Of a stretch of DNA of 64,000 nt, positions 1 to 9,042 are shown piece after piece. This stretch comes from an uncultured Prevotella sp. (lineage in GTDB: Bacteria; Bacteroidota; Bacteroidia; Bacteroidales; Bacteroidaceae). The notes beneath the pieces are model-generated. The model ran no database searches. It saw nothing but the letters and a program-made list of their open reading frames with translations, and was not told the DNA's origin. The translations under genes and the position numbers were made by a program. The DNA is taken from positions 114,853-178,852 of the forward strand of contig CAMIVY010000003.1 in the NCBI GenBank assembly GCA_946402275.1, written 5' to 3'. How positions within the stretch are numbered: the stretch's first letter is position 1; each line of letters opens with the position of its first letter.

Positions 1-1051
1 GTGTTACTACGTACAGGAAGCAGCCTCTATGTTTCTTGACGAGGTGTTGAGGCAAATGCATAACGCATACGTCAACCATCAGCCATCAGCCATCAGGCCA
101 CTTGCTGCCCTCGACCTCTGTGCTGCTCCTGGTGGGAAATCCACCCTACTCCGCTCAGCACTTCCAGCGGATTGTGTGCTCTACTCCAACGAGCCCATCC
201 GCAATCGGGCCAGCATCCTTTTGGAGAATGTGACGAAATGGGGCTACGAGAATCACATCGTCACCAACTGTTATCCGCGCGACTATCGCCAAGCGAAGAT
301 GAAGTTCGACCTCATTCTATGTGACGTGCCCTGTTCGGGGGAAGGGATGTTTCGCAAGGACGAGAGCACCATCCGCGAATGGAGTCCCCAGCAGGTGGAG
401 AAGTGCTGGCAGTTGCAACGTGAGATTGTTGCCGATGCCTGGGCTTGCCTGAACGAGGGGGGATTCCTGATATATAGCACATGCACGTTTAATACGAAGG
501 AGAACGAGGAGAACATCCGCTGGATACTCAATGAGTATGATGCGGAAGTGCTGAAAGTAGAGATAAAGCCAGAATGGAACATCACAGGGTCATTGCTTGA
601 GGGATTCGATGAGCCCGTCTATCGTTTCATCCCTGGCATTTCACGCAGCGAGGGGCTCTTCGTTTGCGTGATACGCAAACAAATGAGAAAGGAGAAAGGA
701 GAAATGAGAAATGTAGCTCCGCGTTCCTCAGTTAGGAACATTTCTTCATTGAACCATTTACATGCTTCTTTTCCCACTTCTTTGACCGAGGTCAAAGCGA
801 CTTCGTCGATTACTCATTCCTCATTTAAAGTTGACCTTTCCTACCAAGATGCCCTGAAGTTCCTGCGAGGCGAAGCACTGGTACTGTCCGGCAATGTTCC
901 CAAAGGTCTGGTAGAGGTGACTTTCATGGGAAAGGTCTTAGGACAGGTTAAGAACATCGGCACACGTGCCAACAATCTCTATCCCAAACCTTGGAGAATA
1001 AAAACAACACATATACCCACAGCATACGAACCTATACTAAAAAAGATATGA
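1..1051 (+). CDS. rsmF: RsmB/RsmF-like rRNA (cytosine-C5) methyltransferase, 5' truncated by window
   Basis: SAM-dependent methyltransferase of the NOL1/NOP2/Sun family, expected to make m5C in 16S rRNA. The frame is open from base 2 ([10 protein letters not shown], the usual motif ahead of the SAM domain), so the N-terminus lies outside the window. Visible motifs: [10 protein letters not shown] (SAM binding), [12 protein letters not shown] (catalytic-loop Cys) and [11 protein letters not shown] (second Cys), then a C-terminal PUA-like region ([21 protein letters not shown]). The linker between the two domains (about bases 680-835) is low complexity and consists of the same repeat sequences found between genes elsewhere in the window. 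It overlaps thyA by ATGA, so the two are probably co-transcribed. RsmF versus RsmB is not settled. Confidence 0.9.
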   Translation, partial: CYYVQEAASMFLDEVLRQMHNAYVNHQPSAIRPLAALDLCAAPGGKSTLLRSALPADCVLYSNEPIRNRASILLENVTKWGYENHIVTNCYPRDYRQAKMKFDLILCDVPCSGEGMFRKDESTIREWSPQQVEKCWQLQREIVADAWACLNEGGFLIYSTCTFNTKENEENIRWILNEYDAEVLKVEIKPEWNITGSLLEGFDEPVYRFIPGISRSEGLFVCVIRKQMRKEKGEMRNVAPRSSVRNISSLNHLHASFPTSLTEVKATSSITHSSFKVDLSYQDALKFLRGEALVLSGNVPKGLVEVTFMGKVLGQVKNIGTRANNLYPKPWRIKTTHIPTAYEPILKKI

Positions 1052-1842
1052 AGCAATACTTAGACATACTGAACCGTATCCTTACGGAAGGTACGCAGAA
1101 AGGTGACCGTACAGGCACTGGTACCATCAGCATCTTTGGTACGCAGAGCCGTTATAATCTGGAAGACGGTTTTCCACTGCTGACTACGAAGAAGTTGCAC
1201 TTGAAAAGTATTATCTACGAACTGCTGTGGTTCCTCAAAGGTGACACGAATGTAAAATACCTGCAGGAACATGGTGTCCGCATCTGGAACGAGTGGGCCG
1301 ACGAGAATGGTGAACTAGGACCCGTCTATGGTCACCAGTGGCGCTCATGGCCCGACTACAACGGAGGGGTTATTGACCAGATACAATATGTGGTGGACCA
1401 GTTGAAAAACAATCCTGACTCACGCCGTATGATTGTCTCTGCATGGAATGTTGCCGAGGTGAACAAGATGGCTTTGCCTCCCTGTCATACCATCTTCCAG
1501 TTCTACGTGGCCGACGGACGACTGTCGCTCCAGCTCTACCAGCGCTCGGCAGACACCTTCCTGGGCGTTCCTTTTAACATCGCATCCTATGCCCTGCTCC
1601 TGCAGATGATGGCACAGGTGACAGGATTGAAGGCGGGTGACTTTATCCATACCACAGGTGACACCCACCTCTACTTGAACCATATCGAGCAGGCCAGGCT
1701 GCAACTGACCCGTGAGCCGCGCCCCCTGCCTACCATGAAGATTAATCCTGACGTGAAGAGCATCTTTGATTTCCAGTTTGAAGACTTTGAATTGGAGGGC
1801 TACGACCCCTGGCCACATATCAAAGCGGAAGTCAGTGTTTAA
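1048..1842 (+). CDS. thyA: Thymidylate synthase
   Basis: Converts dUMP to dTMP using methylenetetrahydrofolate. The start at 1048 gives 264 residues, the length of E. coli ThyA, and the protein begins [12 protein letters not shown]. An upstream in-frame ATG at 991 lies inside the methyltransferase gene and would add a non-homologous extension. Catalytic motif [12 protein letters not shown], the GDRTGTGT phosphate-binding segment near the N-terminus and the DTHLYLNH segment are all present. It is followed 18 bases later by dihydrofolate reductase, its direct metabolic partner, which regenerates the folate oxidised by this reaction. Confidence 0.98.
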   Translation: MKQYLDILNRILTEGTQKGDRTGTGTISIFGTQSRYNLEDGFPLLTTKKLHLKSIIYELLWFLKGDTNVKYLQEHGVRIWNEWADENGELGPVYGHQWRSWPDYNGGVIDQIQYVVDQLKNNPDSRRMIVSAWNVAEVNKMALPPCHTIFQFYVADGRLSLQLYQRSADTFLGVPFNIASYALLLQMMAQVTGLKAGDFIHTTGDTHLYLNHIEQARLQLTREPRPLPTMKINPDVKSIFDFQFEDFELEGYDPWPHIKAEVSV

Positions 1843-1860
1843 AGATATATTATTAAAAGA

Positions 1861-2340
1861 ATGATTAGTATTATTGCAGCGGTGGCAAAAAACAGGGCCA
1901 TCGGATTCGAGAACAAGCTGATATACTGGTTGCCCAACGACTTGAAAAGATTCAAGGCACTGACCACGGGACATACCATCATAATGGGTAGGAATACCTA
2001 TCTCTCATTGCCTAAAGGGGCATTACCCAATCGCAGAAACGTGGTACTGAGCAACACCGTCAAGGAGTTGCCAGGTTGTGAGGTCTTCACCACTCTCGAG
2101 ACTGCTTTAAGGAGTTGCAAGGAAGATGAGGACGTGTATATCATCGGGGGTGCACGGGTGTATGAGCAAGCTATCGACTTGGCCGACCGCCTGTGTCTAA
2201 CAGAGGTGGACGACACGCCCCAAGAGGCGGATGCCTTCTTCCCGGACTATAGCGATTGGAAAATAGCCGAGAAGGAGGAACATGGAAAAGACGAGAAGCA
2301 CGCCTTTAATTATGCTTTTGTGGATTATGTGAGGAAGTAG
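1861..2340 (+). CDS. folA: Dihydrofolate reductase
   Basis: Reduces dihydrofolate to tetrahydrofolate with NADPH. At 159 residues it has the usual length. It starts MISIIAAVAKNRAIGFENKLIYWLPNDLKRFK, with the WLPNDLK active-site segment (Asp of the proton relay), GRNTYLSLP (substrate loop) and IIGGARVYEQA (NADPH site). It follows thyA directly on the same strand and no promoter is visible between them, so an operon is likely. Its 3' end overlaps the convergent exbD gene by 35 bases, so the two tails share sequence on opposite strands. Confidence 0.97.
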   Translation: MISIIAAVAKNRAIGFENKLIYWLPNDLKRFKALTTGHTIIMGRNTYLSLPKGALPNRRNVVLSNTVKELPGCEVFTTLETALRSCKEDEDVYIIGGARVYEQAIDLADRLCLTEVDDTPQEADAFFPDYSDWKIAEKEEHGKDEKHAFNYAFVDYVRK

Positions 2341-2785
2341 CCGAATAGTTGATATTCAATGCTCCTGCCTTGCGCAGAGCCTGCTTCACATCGTTGATAA
2401 CACCCATCTCGGTATCACGATCAGCGCGGATAGAGACCACCATGTGCTGACGGTCGGATTCTGACATCTGGCTACGTTCATGGGCAATCTCCTGAGCAAG
2501 TTGCGAGACAGAAACATAGCGGTCGTTCAATTGGATACACGTCTCATTGCTTACCACCTGACCTTGTGCATCAACAGGTTTTCCTATAAAAATATAAACT
2601 ATTCCACCCTTATTACCACTCTTTGACAGTTCCGTACCCTGAGGAACCTCGTAACGCACTTTGGGATTGACATCACGCATGTGAGTGACAATCATAAAGA
2701 AGAACAGAACGGTGAAGATAAGGTCTGGCAACGAGGCAAGGTTAAGACCAGGCACATCGTGCTTACGATGGCGGAAACGACTCAT
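2306..2785 (-). CDS. exbD: ExbD-family biopolymer transport protein (second copy)
   Basis: Inner-membrane proton-channel subunit of 159 residues. It has a short cytoplasmic N-terminus (MSRFRHRKHDVPGLN), one membrane segment at about residues 18-36 containing the conserved Asp of ExbD/TolR (ASLPDLIFTVLFFFMIV) and a periplasmic domain. It overlaps the upstream exbD by four bases (ATGA), which suggests translational coupling. Two different ExbD paralogs after one ExbB is a common arrangement in Bacteroidales and may let the motor drive more than one partner (inference). The 3' end overlaps folA on the other strand. Confidence 0.93.
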   Translation of the reverse strand: MSRFRHRKHDVPGLNLASLPDLIFTVLFFFMIVTHMRDVNPKVRYEVPQGTELSKSGNKGGIVYIFIGKPVDAQGQVVSNETCIQLNDRYVSVSQLAQEIAHERSQMSESDRQHMVVSIRADRDTEMGVINDVKQALRKAGALNINYSATSSHNPQKHN

Positions 2786-3315
2786 GGCTGCCCTCCCTTC
2801 TCTGAATCTACAGGCATCGCCTCACTGATTCGCTGAGGATAACGCGCTATGATGACTTCACGTTCCTCCGCAGTACACTGGCTGAAGGGATGACCATAAT
2901 GCTGCAAAGCCATCTTGTTGCGTAAATGTCGATAAGCACCCACAACAGCATTCTGCATCTCAAAATAGGCATTATAGCTGGTCTGCCTGTCCGTCTTTAC
3001 GGCAATGATATGACGATCGGTCTGGCGCGAGGCTACAAACGATTCCACTTGCTGCTGCAATTCCTGGAGTGTAACCTGCTTCTCATCGCAATATAACACA
3101 TCGGAAGCATCGAGGGTCACCTGTAGCACATTGCTGCGACTTATATCCCGCTGTTCCTGCTGATGCTCGTCAACAGGCGGGAGTTTACGTCCCAGTCCTT
3201 TGTCAGAATTCATTGACGAAGTAACTAGAAAGAATACCAGCAACATGAACGATATATCCGCTGTTGACGTGGTATTGAGTTCTGGAACGTCCCTATGCCT
3301 ACGCTTAATCATCAC
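2782..3315 (-). CDS. exbD: ExbD-family biopolymer transport protein (first copy)
   Basis: 177-residue ExbD/TolR protein. The N-terminus (MMIKRRHRDVPELNTTSTADISFMLLVFFLV) carries the proton-carrying Asp at the start of its single membrane segment, and the rest is a periplasmic domain. It is longer than its downstream paralog and has a distinct C-terminus ending in EKGGQP. It is third in the minus-strand order exbB, 40-residue micro-ORF, exbD, exbD. About 100 bases of intergenic repeat separate it from the micro-ORF, which is unusual inside an otherwise tightly packed operon. Confidence 0.93.
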   Translation of the reverse strand: MMIKRRHRDVPELNTTSTADISFMLLVFFLVTSSMNSDKGLGRKLPPVDEHQQEQRDISRSNVLQVTLDASDVLYCDEKQVTLQELQQQVESFVASRQTDRHIIAVKTDRQTSYNAYFEMQNAVVGAYRHLRNKMALQHYGHPFSQCTAEEREVIIARYPQRISEAMPVDSEKGGQP

Positions 3316-3405
3316 TATTCACTCTTCCGCTCGACCTTTGGTCACTTCGTACCTTCAGGTCGAAGACTCTTCACTATTCACTTTTCACTATTCACTAGGG
3401 CAAAG
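3305..3405. repeat. Intergenic palindromic repeat copy
   Basis: Contains TCACTATTCACT-type short repeats around a 20-bp near-palindrome (3346-3365, TTCGTACCTT then CAGGTCGAAG). The same 20-mer recurs at 42151-42170 with one mismatch. It sits inside the exbB-exbD operon. Confidence 0.75.
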
Positions 3406-3416
3406 CCCGCAGTCCG

Positions 3417-3539
3417 CTATTTGTTGAGCCAAAAAGACCGGATAGCGGAAACAATGGTAGCAATAACTGCCACACCCATGGCGATATACATCAGCCACAG
3501 CATCACCTCAGCCAGGAAATAACTACTCATATCAGCCAT
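3417..3539 (-). CDS. 40-residue single-pass membrane micro-protein between exbB and exbD
   Basis: Short ORF with ATG at 3539 and TAG at 3417-3419. It begins MADMSSYFLAEVMLWLMYI and ends SFWLNK, with one hydrophobic helix over about residues 8-33. It begins three bases after the exbB stop codon, on the same strand and in a tightly coupled position, which is strong positional evidence that it is translated. I recall unnamed small proteins in this slot in other Bacteroidales exb operons, but cannot check. A plausible role is an accessory helix of the ExbB/ExbD proton channel (inference). Confidence 0.75.
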   Translation of the reverse strand: MADMSSYFLAEVMLWLMYIAMGVAVIATIVSAIRSFWLNK

Positions 3540-3542
3540 TAC

Positions 3543-4364
3543 TCATTCCTCCTTTCTCTTTTTATATTCATGGACTGAATCCATAAAAACAATAGCGCCT
3601 TCCTCCATTTGCGCAGTGAGGTGTTCTATCTTAGAGAGAATATAGTTGTAGAAGAACTGCAGGATGATGGCAACAATGATACCAAAGATAGTGGTAATCA
3701 GAGCCACTTTCATACCCTCCGCCACAATCGTAGGACTGATATCACCCGCTGTCTGGATGCGATCGAAAGCCATCACCATGCCAATAACTGTTCCCAGGAA
3801 TCCCAATGAGGGAGCCACCGCGATGAACAGGCGAATCCAAGTACAGCCTTTCTCCATGTTATTAATCTGTACAGCACCATAATTGGTGAGCTGGCGGTCT
3901 ATCTCTTCTAGAGGTTCATTAACGTGGAGCAGGCCTTGGTAGCAGATACTCGCCACGGGACCGCGCGTGTTACGGCAAAGATTCTTCGCGCCTTCGACAT
4001 CATTACTTTCCAGGTGCGCGTCGATATCGTGTATCAGCTTCTTCGTCTTTACCTCTGAAAGCGTGAGGTATATGATGCGCTCAATGCAGAAAGCCAGACC
4101 TAACACCAGGGCTAAAGCCACCAATGACATAAAACCGGCAGAGCCTTCAATAAACTTACGTTTCAACTGTTTGTGCAAGCTACCGTCTGTCTCTGCAGAA
4201 TCATCCATGTTACCCAACTCTGCGTCAATCACTGCCATAGCCGAGTCAGCCTGCAGACTGTCCATCTGCACCGTATCGGGCTGTGCCGCAACGCTGTCTT
4301 GGGCGCTGGCAGGAACTACAGCCAATATGCTGAACATGAAAAACAAAAGAAGTATTTTTCTCAT
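3543..4364 (-). CDS. exbB: MotA/TolQ/ExbB proton channel family protein
   Basis: ExbB-type subunit of the TonB-energising motor, 273 residues. The start at 4364 (MRKILLLFFMFSILAV) is chosen over an upstream in-frame ATG at 4385 because the -7 box lies at 4383-4390 and a start there would precede transcription. It has a cleavable signal peptide ending ASAQ, an acidic periplasmic stretch, then three membrane segments with the family signature APSLGFLGTVIGMV and GMKVALITTIFGIIVAIILQ. It is first in the operon with the micro-ORF and two exbD genes. A TonB-like protein is encoded separately at 13348-14055. Confidence 0.94.
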   Translation of the reverse strand: MRKILLLFFMFSILAVVPASAQDSVAAQPDTVQMDSLQADSAMAVIDAELGNMDDSAETDGSLHKQLKRKFIEGSAGFMSLVALALVLGLAFCIERIIYLTLSEVKTKKLIHDIDAHLESNDVEGAKNLCRNTRGPVASICYQGLLHVNEPLEEIDRQLTNYGAVQINNMEKGCTWIRLFIAVAPSLGFLGTVIGMVMAFDRIQTAGDISPTIVAEGMKVALITTIFGIIVAIILQFFYNYILSKIEHLTAQMEEGAIVFMDSVHEYKKRKEE

Positions 4365-4382
4365 CTTGACTAATTTTGCCTG

Positions 4383-4390
4383 CAAAGGTA
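4383..4390 (-). promoter_or_regulatory. -7 promoter box of the exbB operon
   Basis: On the minus strand this reads TACCTTTG, the Bacteroidota -7 consensus TAnnTTTG, 18 bases before the chosen exbB start codon. Confidence 0.75.
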
Positions 4391-4448
4391 ATAATAAATC
4401 GGCAATAAAAGCACAACGTTCCCCAAAAAACTTGTTAATCCCTCTTAC

Positions 4449-5564
4449 CTATTTATTCAGATGGGTAACATATTGAGCAGGAGTCAGCCCTGTGAGTTTC
4501 AAGAAGATGCGATGAAAATAATTACGGCTACTGAAGCCAGACTGCTCTGCGATGATGTCAATAGACCAGTCAGGATGCTGAGCCAACAGCTGTTTGGCAT
4601 ACTCCACACGGAGGTGCTGCAACCAGTCACTATAGGACTCGAAACCCTCCGCCTGATACCAGGCGCGTAAGAGTCGCTGAGGAACATGCATGGCAGTGGC
4701 AGCCATAGCCACCGTCACGTTGCTATGCAGATGCCCATCGGAGGCCAGCCATTGGTCAACGGCCTGAGTCACACGCTGTCGTTCCGAATCACTAATTACG
4801 GAGTCGTTCTTGGTCGTCGTATCCGACAGTCCCTCGTCACTGGCATTCTGTTGGGCCATCTCCACCTGATAGGAATCGTTACCCACGCAATAACAGATAA
4901 AGCTGAATACGATGTAATACATGGAGAAAAAGATGAGGAGGGCATAGACAAGCAATGGCAAACCTGAGCTGAAAATCAGGAATGGCACACCGAAGGCCAT
5001 CAGCGACATCAGGACGATGCTCTGGTTCATCCAGTGTAACAGGTAGTGCGTATGATGTTCGTAATAATCGTTCAGCATGTTTTTCAACTGTCTATTACTT
5101 CGGATAAGCCGGCAGGTGTAATATAACTGCATAAGACAGTAGAAAAGCGCAGCAGCATATTCCGCCCAACGCATCCACGGGCTGTCTGTCAACACAGCGC
5201 CCGATTGATAAGCGGCAAAAGAAAGAGATGATACCGTCAGCGCCCATCCAACAAATCCCACCAACACATCACGCCGCTGCAAGCGACCCTTTTGTTGCAG
5301 ATTGAGGATTGCCAAGCTAAACAGGCAGGAACAAGGAACGAAGAACAGGAGGTTCACCATCACGGCCTGTGTGACACCCATCTGACGGAAGCCAAAGGTA
5401 TATTGGAGCAAGAACTGAACGGCAACCAGAGTCGTTCCTCCCACCATGAGCCATCGTGATCGGTTCAGCACTGATTCGGTCATTACACGACGAGGCAACA
5501 ACACGATTAGCGTCACTGCCAGCAGTGACATCAGCACCATCGCAGAAAATTGCATCTCAGCCAT
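4449..5564 (-). CDS. Membrane-anchored AraC-family transcriptional regulator
   Basis: 371 residues. The N-terminal half has about seven hydrophobic segments (residues 5-235), a membrane sensor. The C-terminal 100 residues are an AraC-type double helix-turn-helix: AATAMHVPQRLLRAWYQ for the first HTH and IDIIAEQSGFSSRNYFHRIF then TGLTPAQYV for the second. It therefore probably binds DNA while embedded in the inner membrane. It is divergent from a histidine kinase gene; the 239-base spacer holds two direct repeats of a 14-bp palindrome (5629-5642, 5651-5664) that could be its operator. The sensor half resembles the stand-alone membrane protein at 9043-9804. Confidence 0.88.
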   Translation of the reverse strand: MAEMQFSAMVLMSLLAVTLIVLLPRRVMTESVLNRSRWLMVGGTTLVAVQFLLQYTFGFRQMGVTQAVMVNLLFFVPCSCLFSLAILNLQQKGRLQRRDVLVGFVGWALTVSSLSFAAYQSGAVLTDSPWMRWAEYAAALFYCLMQLYYTCRLIRSNRQLKNMLNDYYEHHTHYLLHWMNQSIVLMSLMAFGVPFLIFSSGLPLLVYALLIFFSMYYIVFSFICYCVGNDSYQVEMAQQNASDEGLSDTTTKNDSVISDSERQRVTQAVDQWLASDGHLHSNVTVAMAATAMHVPQRLLRAWYQAEGFESYSDWLQHLRVEYAKQLLAQHPDWSIDIIAEQSGFSSRNYFHRIFLKLTGLTPAQYVTHLNK

Positions 5565-5586
5565 CCCTATCCTATTTTTTGCGGTA

Positions 5587-5594
5587 CAAAGTTA
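5587..5594 (-). promoter_or_regulatory. -7 promoter box of the AraC-type regulator
   Basis: Minus-strand TAACTTTG, 22 bases upstream of the start codon at 5564. Confidence 0.7.
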
Positions 5595-5628
5595 CGAAAT
5601 TTATGTAAAAATGGCAAGAATGCTGTAA

Positions 5629-5664
5629 AAAATCATGATTTTACACACCAAAAATCGTGATTTT
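5629..5664. promoter_or_regulatory. Tandem palindromic operator candidate
   Basis: AAAATCATGATTTT (5629-5642, a perfect palindrome) and AAAATCGTGATTTT (5651-5664, one position off), followed by ACAC and ATAC. The spacing is 22 bp, about two helical turns, so both face the same side of the DNA. They lie between the divergent AraC-type regulator and the histidine kinase, the expected place for a shared operator. Confidence 0.5.
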
Positions 5665-5803
5665 ATACATAAACTCATATTTATGGGGAACATCTTTCTG
5701 CGATTAAGTGTAATTTTGCAATCGAAAAAAAATTGCGATTGAAATAAGCGAATATGCAATACGAAATAAAAACGAAAATGTTATCGGCCATAAACCTCCA
5801 TTT

Positions 5804-7735
5804 ATGTTAAAAAGTCACCATTACTCCATCTTCCTGTTGTTTGCAACAATTGCGCTGTTTATCTTCTCCTGCAAAAACAGCAGAATCAAACAAGTCTCAG
5901 GCAACGACTCCATCAACTGGACGGATTCCACTTACACACTTTATCAGAAGGTGCTGACTTTGTATGCCAACAACCAGGCAGATTCGCTTGAGCACCTCGC
6001 TGATGAAGCAATGGCACTCTGTGAAGAGCACCAGCAATGGAGATACTATTACCTGATATGGGAAAGCAAGGCCGAGACCTACATTTGGAACAGCCGGTAT
6101 GACAAAGCCGCAGAAGAAGCCAAGAGAATGCAAGATGATTCAAAACGCCGCAAGAACGACTATGGCGATTTCATCTCACACCGGCTGCTAGGCACCGGCT
6201 ATCTATACCTTAGCCAATACGAAGAAGCAGAGAAATACCTCCGTCTGGCTATCACGAAATATCCCGTTGACGGGAAAATAGGCGGACTTGTCAAGATATA
6301 CAGTAACCTTGGTCAGGCCTTGGTGGCCCAGAACCATTACGAGGCTCTTGACACAGTCTTGACAAAGTGGGATGCCATTCTCAGCAAATATCCTGTGAAG
6401 CGTGGTGCGAAAAAAGCCGATGTGTATGCGAACTGGCATGAACAATACCAATTCAGGCTGGCAGAATATAATATAGGTGTAAAAGACTATCAGGCCGCTG
6501 CCCTGGCCCTCGATTCTGCAGAATACTATGAAGAAATAGACGGCAACTATATCGACAATCTGTCCGACATCTGCAAACTGAGGTGTGAGCTTTCCCGTCT
6601 TCAAGGCAATTTCCAGGAAGCCCTCAAGAGGAGTATCCAACTGAAGAGAATGGCCCAAAAGCTGAACAACATTAATTACATGACGATAGCGCTCAAAGAA
6701 CGGGCCGACGCCTTAGAAGGATTAAAATGGTATGAAGAGGCATTGAAAGCCAGACGTGAGTTTGAAAAATACAAAGACTCATTATCCCAGGCAAACCTTC
6801 ACAACGATTTAGGCAACCTGAACAAATGGCTTGACGTGAATGAGCTCCAGACACAGAACGAGCTGTTACAGCAACGCTCGCGCTTCACCACTGGCGGCAT
6901 TGCGATGGTATTGGGCATAGGAGCCATCCTTGTCTTTCTGATGCTGAACAGCCGATGGAACCGCACGTTGGAAGTCAAGAACTATCAGTTGCAGCGTGAG
7001 CGTAACGTGGTAGTGGCCCAGAACAAGCAGTTAGAGATAGAGCGTGACCATGCCGAGGCTGCCTCGAGGGCCAAGACCAGTTTCATGCAGAGTATGACCC
7101 ATGAAATCAGAACGCCGCTGAACTCTATCAATGGTTTCTCGCAGGTGCTCACCATTCCCGGTATTGAGCTCCCTGAAGCAGAGCGAATGGACCTCTGCCA
7201 ACGTATCCAAGAGAACACGCGCCTGCTGACCAACGTGCTCGACGACCTCATCCTCATCTCCGACATGGAGAGCCGGACAGAGCTTCCCGCTCCCGAACCA
7301 TGCCTGCTTTCTGCCCTTGCCATGCAAGCTGCAGATGTCGTCCGTCCGGTAGTCGATAGTAAAGTGACGCTGGAATGCTCCAACGACCTTCAAGACGAGC
7401 AGATGATTACCACCCATCCCAACCTGATTCATACCGTACTGTTCAAGTTGCTCGACAATGCTGCCAAATTCACCAAGGAAGGCCATATATCCCTTACACT
7501 CGGCGAGGAGGATCACCATATACACATCTCGGTAATAGACTCCGGACCAGGCATTCCCCAAGACAAGGCAGAAGAGATTTTCGAACGCTTTGTCAAGCTG
7601 GACAGTTTCACACAAGGCACAGGACTCGGTCTTACCATTGCCCGCATGATTGCCGAAAGGCTCGGTGGAACACTCACGCTCGACACCAGCTTCACTGGCG
7701 GTGCCAAGTTTGACTTTATCTTCCCCTTAGCATAA
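5804..7735 (+). CDS. TPR-containing sensor histidine kinase, lipoprotein-like N-terminus
   Basis: 643 residues. The N-terminus MLKSHHYSIFLLFATIALFIFSCKNS resembles a lipoprotein signal with Cys23. It is followed by TPR-like helical repeats (about 40-340), one transmembrane helix (about 365-385), a coiled coil, a HisKA domain with phospho-acceptor His433 in MTHEIRTPLNS, and a HATPase domain with an N box (LLDNAAKF) and a G box (GTGLGLTIARMIAERLGG). The periplasmic TPR sensor with a cytoplasmic kinase is typical of Bacteroidota. No response regulator gene is adjacent, so it is an orphan kinase here. It is divergent from the AraC-type regulator and is followed closely by the NCS2 permease. Confidence 0.9.
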   Translation: MLKSHHYSIFLLFATIALFIFSCKNSRIKQVSGNDSINWTDSTYTLYQKVLTLYANNQADSLEHLADEAMALCEEHQQWRYYYLIWESKAETYIWNSRYDKAAEEAKRMQDDSKRRKNDYGDFISHRLLGTGYLYLSQYEEAEKYLRLAITKYPVDGKIGGLVKIYSNLGQALVAQNHYEALDTVLTKWDAILSKYPVKRGAKKADVYANWHEQYQFRLAEYNIGVKDYQAAALALDSAEYYEEIDGNYIDNLSDICKLRCELSRLQGNFQEALKRSIQLKRMAQKLNNINYMTIALKERADALEGLKWYEEALKARREFEKYKDSLSQANLHNDLGNLNKWLDVNELQTQNELLQQRSRFTTGGIAMVLGIGAILVFLMLNSRWNRTLEVKNYQLQRERNVVVAQNKQLEIERDHAEAASRAKTSFMQSMTHEIRTPLNSINGFSQVLTIPGIELPEAERMDLCQRIQENTRLLTNVLDDLILISDMESRTELPAPEPCLLSALAMQAADVVRPVVDSKVTLECSNDLQDEQMITTHPNLIHTVLFKLLDNAAKFTKEGHISLTLGEEDHHIHISVIDSGPGIPQDKAEEIFERFVKLDSFTQGTGLGLTIARMIAERLGGTLTLDTSFTGGAKFDFIFPLA

Positions 7736-7751
7736 TTAAGAATTGATAATA

Positions 7752-9032
7752 ATGAAAGAGAAGCTTTTTTCACTGGTAGGTTTTTCAACACAACGACACA
7801 ACCTGAAGGCGGAAATCCTTTCCGGAATCACCACCTTCATCACCATGTCATATATTCTGGCACTACTCCCCTCCATGTTCACACCCTTGGCAGCAAAAGG
7901 GTTCCCCATCGACTCCATGTTTACCGCCATTGCGCTCTCAACCATCATCGGCACACTGCTCATGGCTTTCCTGGCCAAGCGCCCGTTTGGTCAGGCACCC
8001 GGACTGACACTCAACCTGTTCTTCACGCAAACGCTCTGCATATCACTGGGATACCCTTGGCAGTTTGCACTCACTGCCGTACTCATTGAAGGTGTGCTGT
8101 TTGTGATGCTCTGCCTGAGCAACATGCGACAGATTATCTTCGACATGGTGCCCACATCCCTGAAGCACGCCATTGCCGTGGGCATCGGATTCTTCATCGC
8201 CATGATCGGATTCAAGAACAGCGGCATTCTGGCCGACGGTACCATCTTCAATCACATGAGCACGCTGACCAGTACGCCCTCCGTCCTATTCCTCATCGGT
8301 CTCGTACTGGCCGGCATTTTCACCATCATGCGCATAAAAGGCGGACTGTTGCTCAGCATTGCCATCGTTACCATTCTCGGCATACCGCTGGGTATTACCA
8401 AACTGCCAGACACCATTTTCGAAATACCCTCATCGCCCACCCCGCTCCTCTGCCAATTCGAATGGGAGTATCTGATATCTCCCGACCTCTGGGTGTGTGT
8501 GCTCATCATGCTGTTCTTTGACGTCTTCGACAGCCTAGGCACCATCGTGGGCGTGATGGCCAATGCAGGACTTATCCGCAAAAACGGACGTATTCCGCGC
8601 ATCCAGATGATTATGCTCAGCGACGCACTGGGCACCGTAACAGGAGCCTGCCTGGGTTGTAGCACGGTGACGACCTACGTAGAGAGTGCCACGGGCGTGG
8701 CCGAAGGCGGGCGCACCGGACTTTCTGCACTCATCATAGCATTGTGCTTCCTGACCAGTCTTTTCCTTGCGCCACTCTTCCTAGCCATTCCTACTGCAGC
8801 CACAGCCCCCGTCATGGTCATGGCTGGTTATTACCTCTTCGGGTCGGTACGCCATATCAGCCTCTCCAAGCCAGTAGAAACCCTGCCGGCCTTCCTGACC
8901 ATCCTGCTGATGACCGTTACCGGCAGCATCACCGACGGCATCGTTGCCGGACTCTTCACCTATATCGTCTTCACATTCGTAGAAGGCATCTCCATCAAAA
9001 TCAGAAAGGCAAGAAAACAGGTCATAGAATGA
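7752..9032 (+). CDS. NCS2-family purine/pyrimidine permease (AzgA-like)
   Basis: Polytopic inner-membrane transporter of 427 residues, about 12-14 hydrophobic segments, for nucleobases (adenine/guanine/hypoxanthine is the usual AzgA substrate range). Start MKEKLFSLVGFSTQRHNLKAEILSGITTFITMSY is typical of the family; a TTG nine bases earlier is possible but less likely. Family motifs include the NxxF-like segment TLNLFFTQTLC and the FDVFDSLGTIVGV segment, where acidic residues contact substrate in related transporters. It lies 16 bases after the histidine kinase, so they may be co-transcribed. The exact substrate cannot be told from sequence. Confidence 0.9.
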   Translation: MKEKLFSLVGFSTQRHNLKAEILSGITTFITMSYILALLPSMFTPLAAKGFPIDSMFTAIALSTIIGTLLMAFLAKRPFGQAPGLTLNLFFTQTLCISLGYPWQFALTAVLIEGVLFVMLCLSNMRQIIFDMVPTSLKHAIAVGIGFFIAMIGFKNSGILADGTIFNHMSTLTSTPSVLFLIGLVLAGIFTIMRIKGGLLLSIAIVTILGIPLGITKLPDTIFEIPSSPTPLLCQFEWEYLISPDLWVCVLIMLFFDVFDSLGTIVGVMANAGLIRKNGRIPRIQMIMLSDALGTVTGACLGCSTVTTYVESATGVAEGGRTGLSALIIALCFLTSLFLAPLFLAIPTAATAPVMVMAGYYLFGSVRHISLSKPVETLPAFLTILLMTVTGSITDGIVAGLFTYIVFTFVEGISIKIRKARKQVIE

Positions 9033-9042
9033 CGCTACCCAC

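Noticed and set aside
991..1047. 19-residue extension of ThyA
   Set aside because: Non-homologous and inside the upstream gene; the start at 1048 gives the canonical length.
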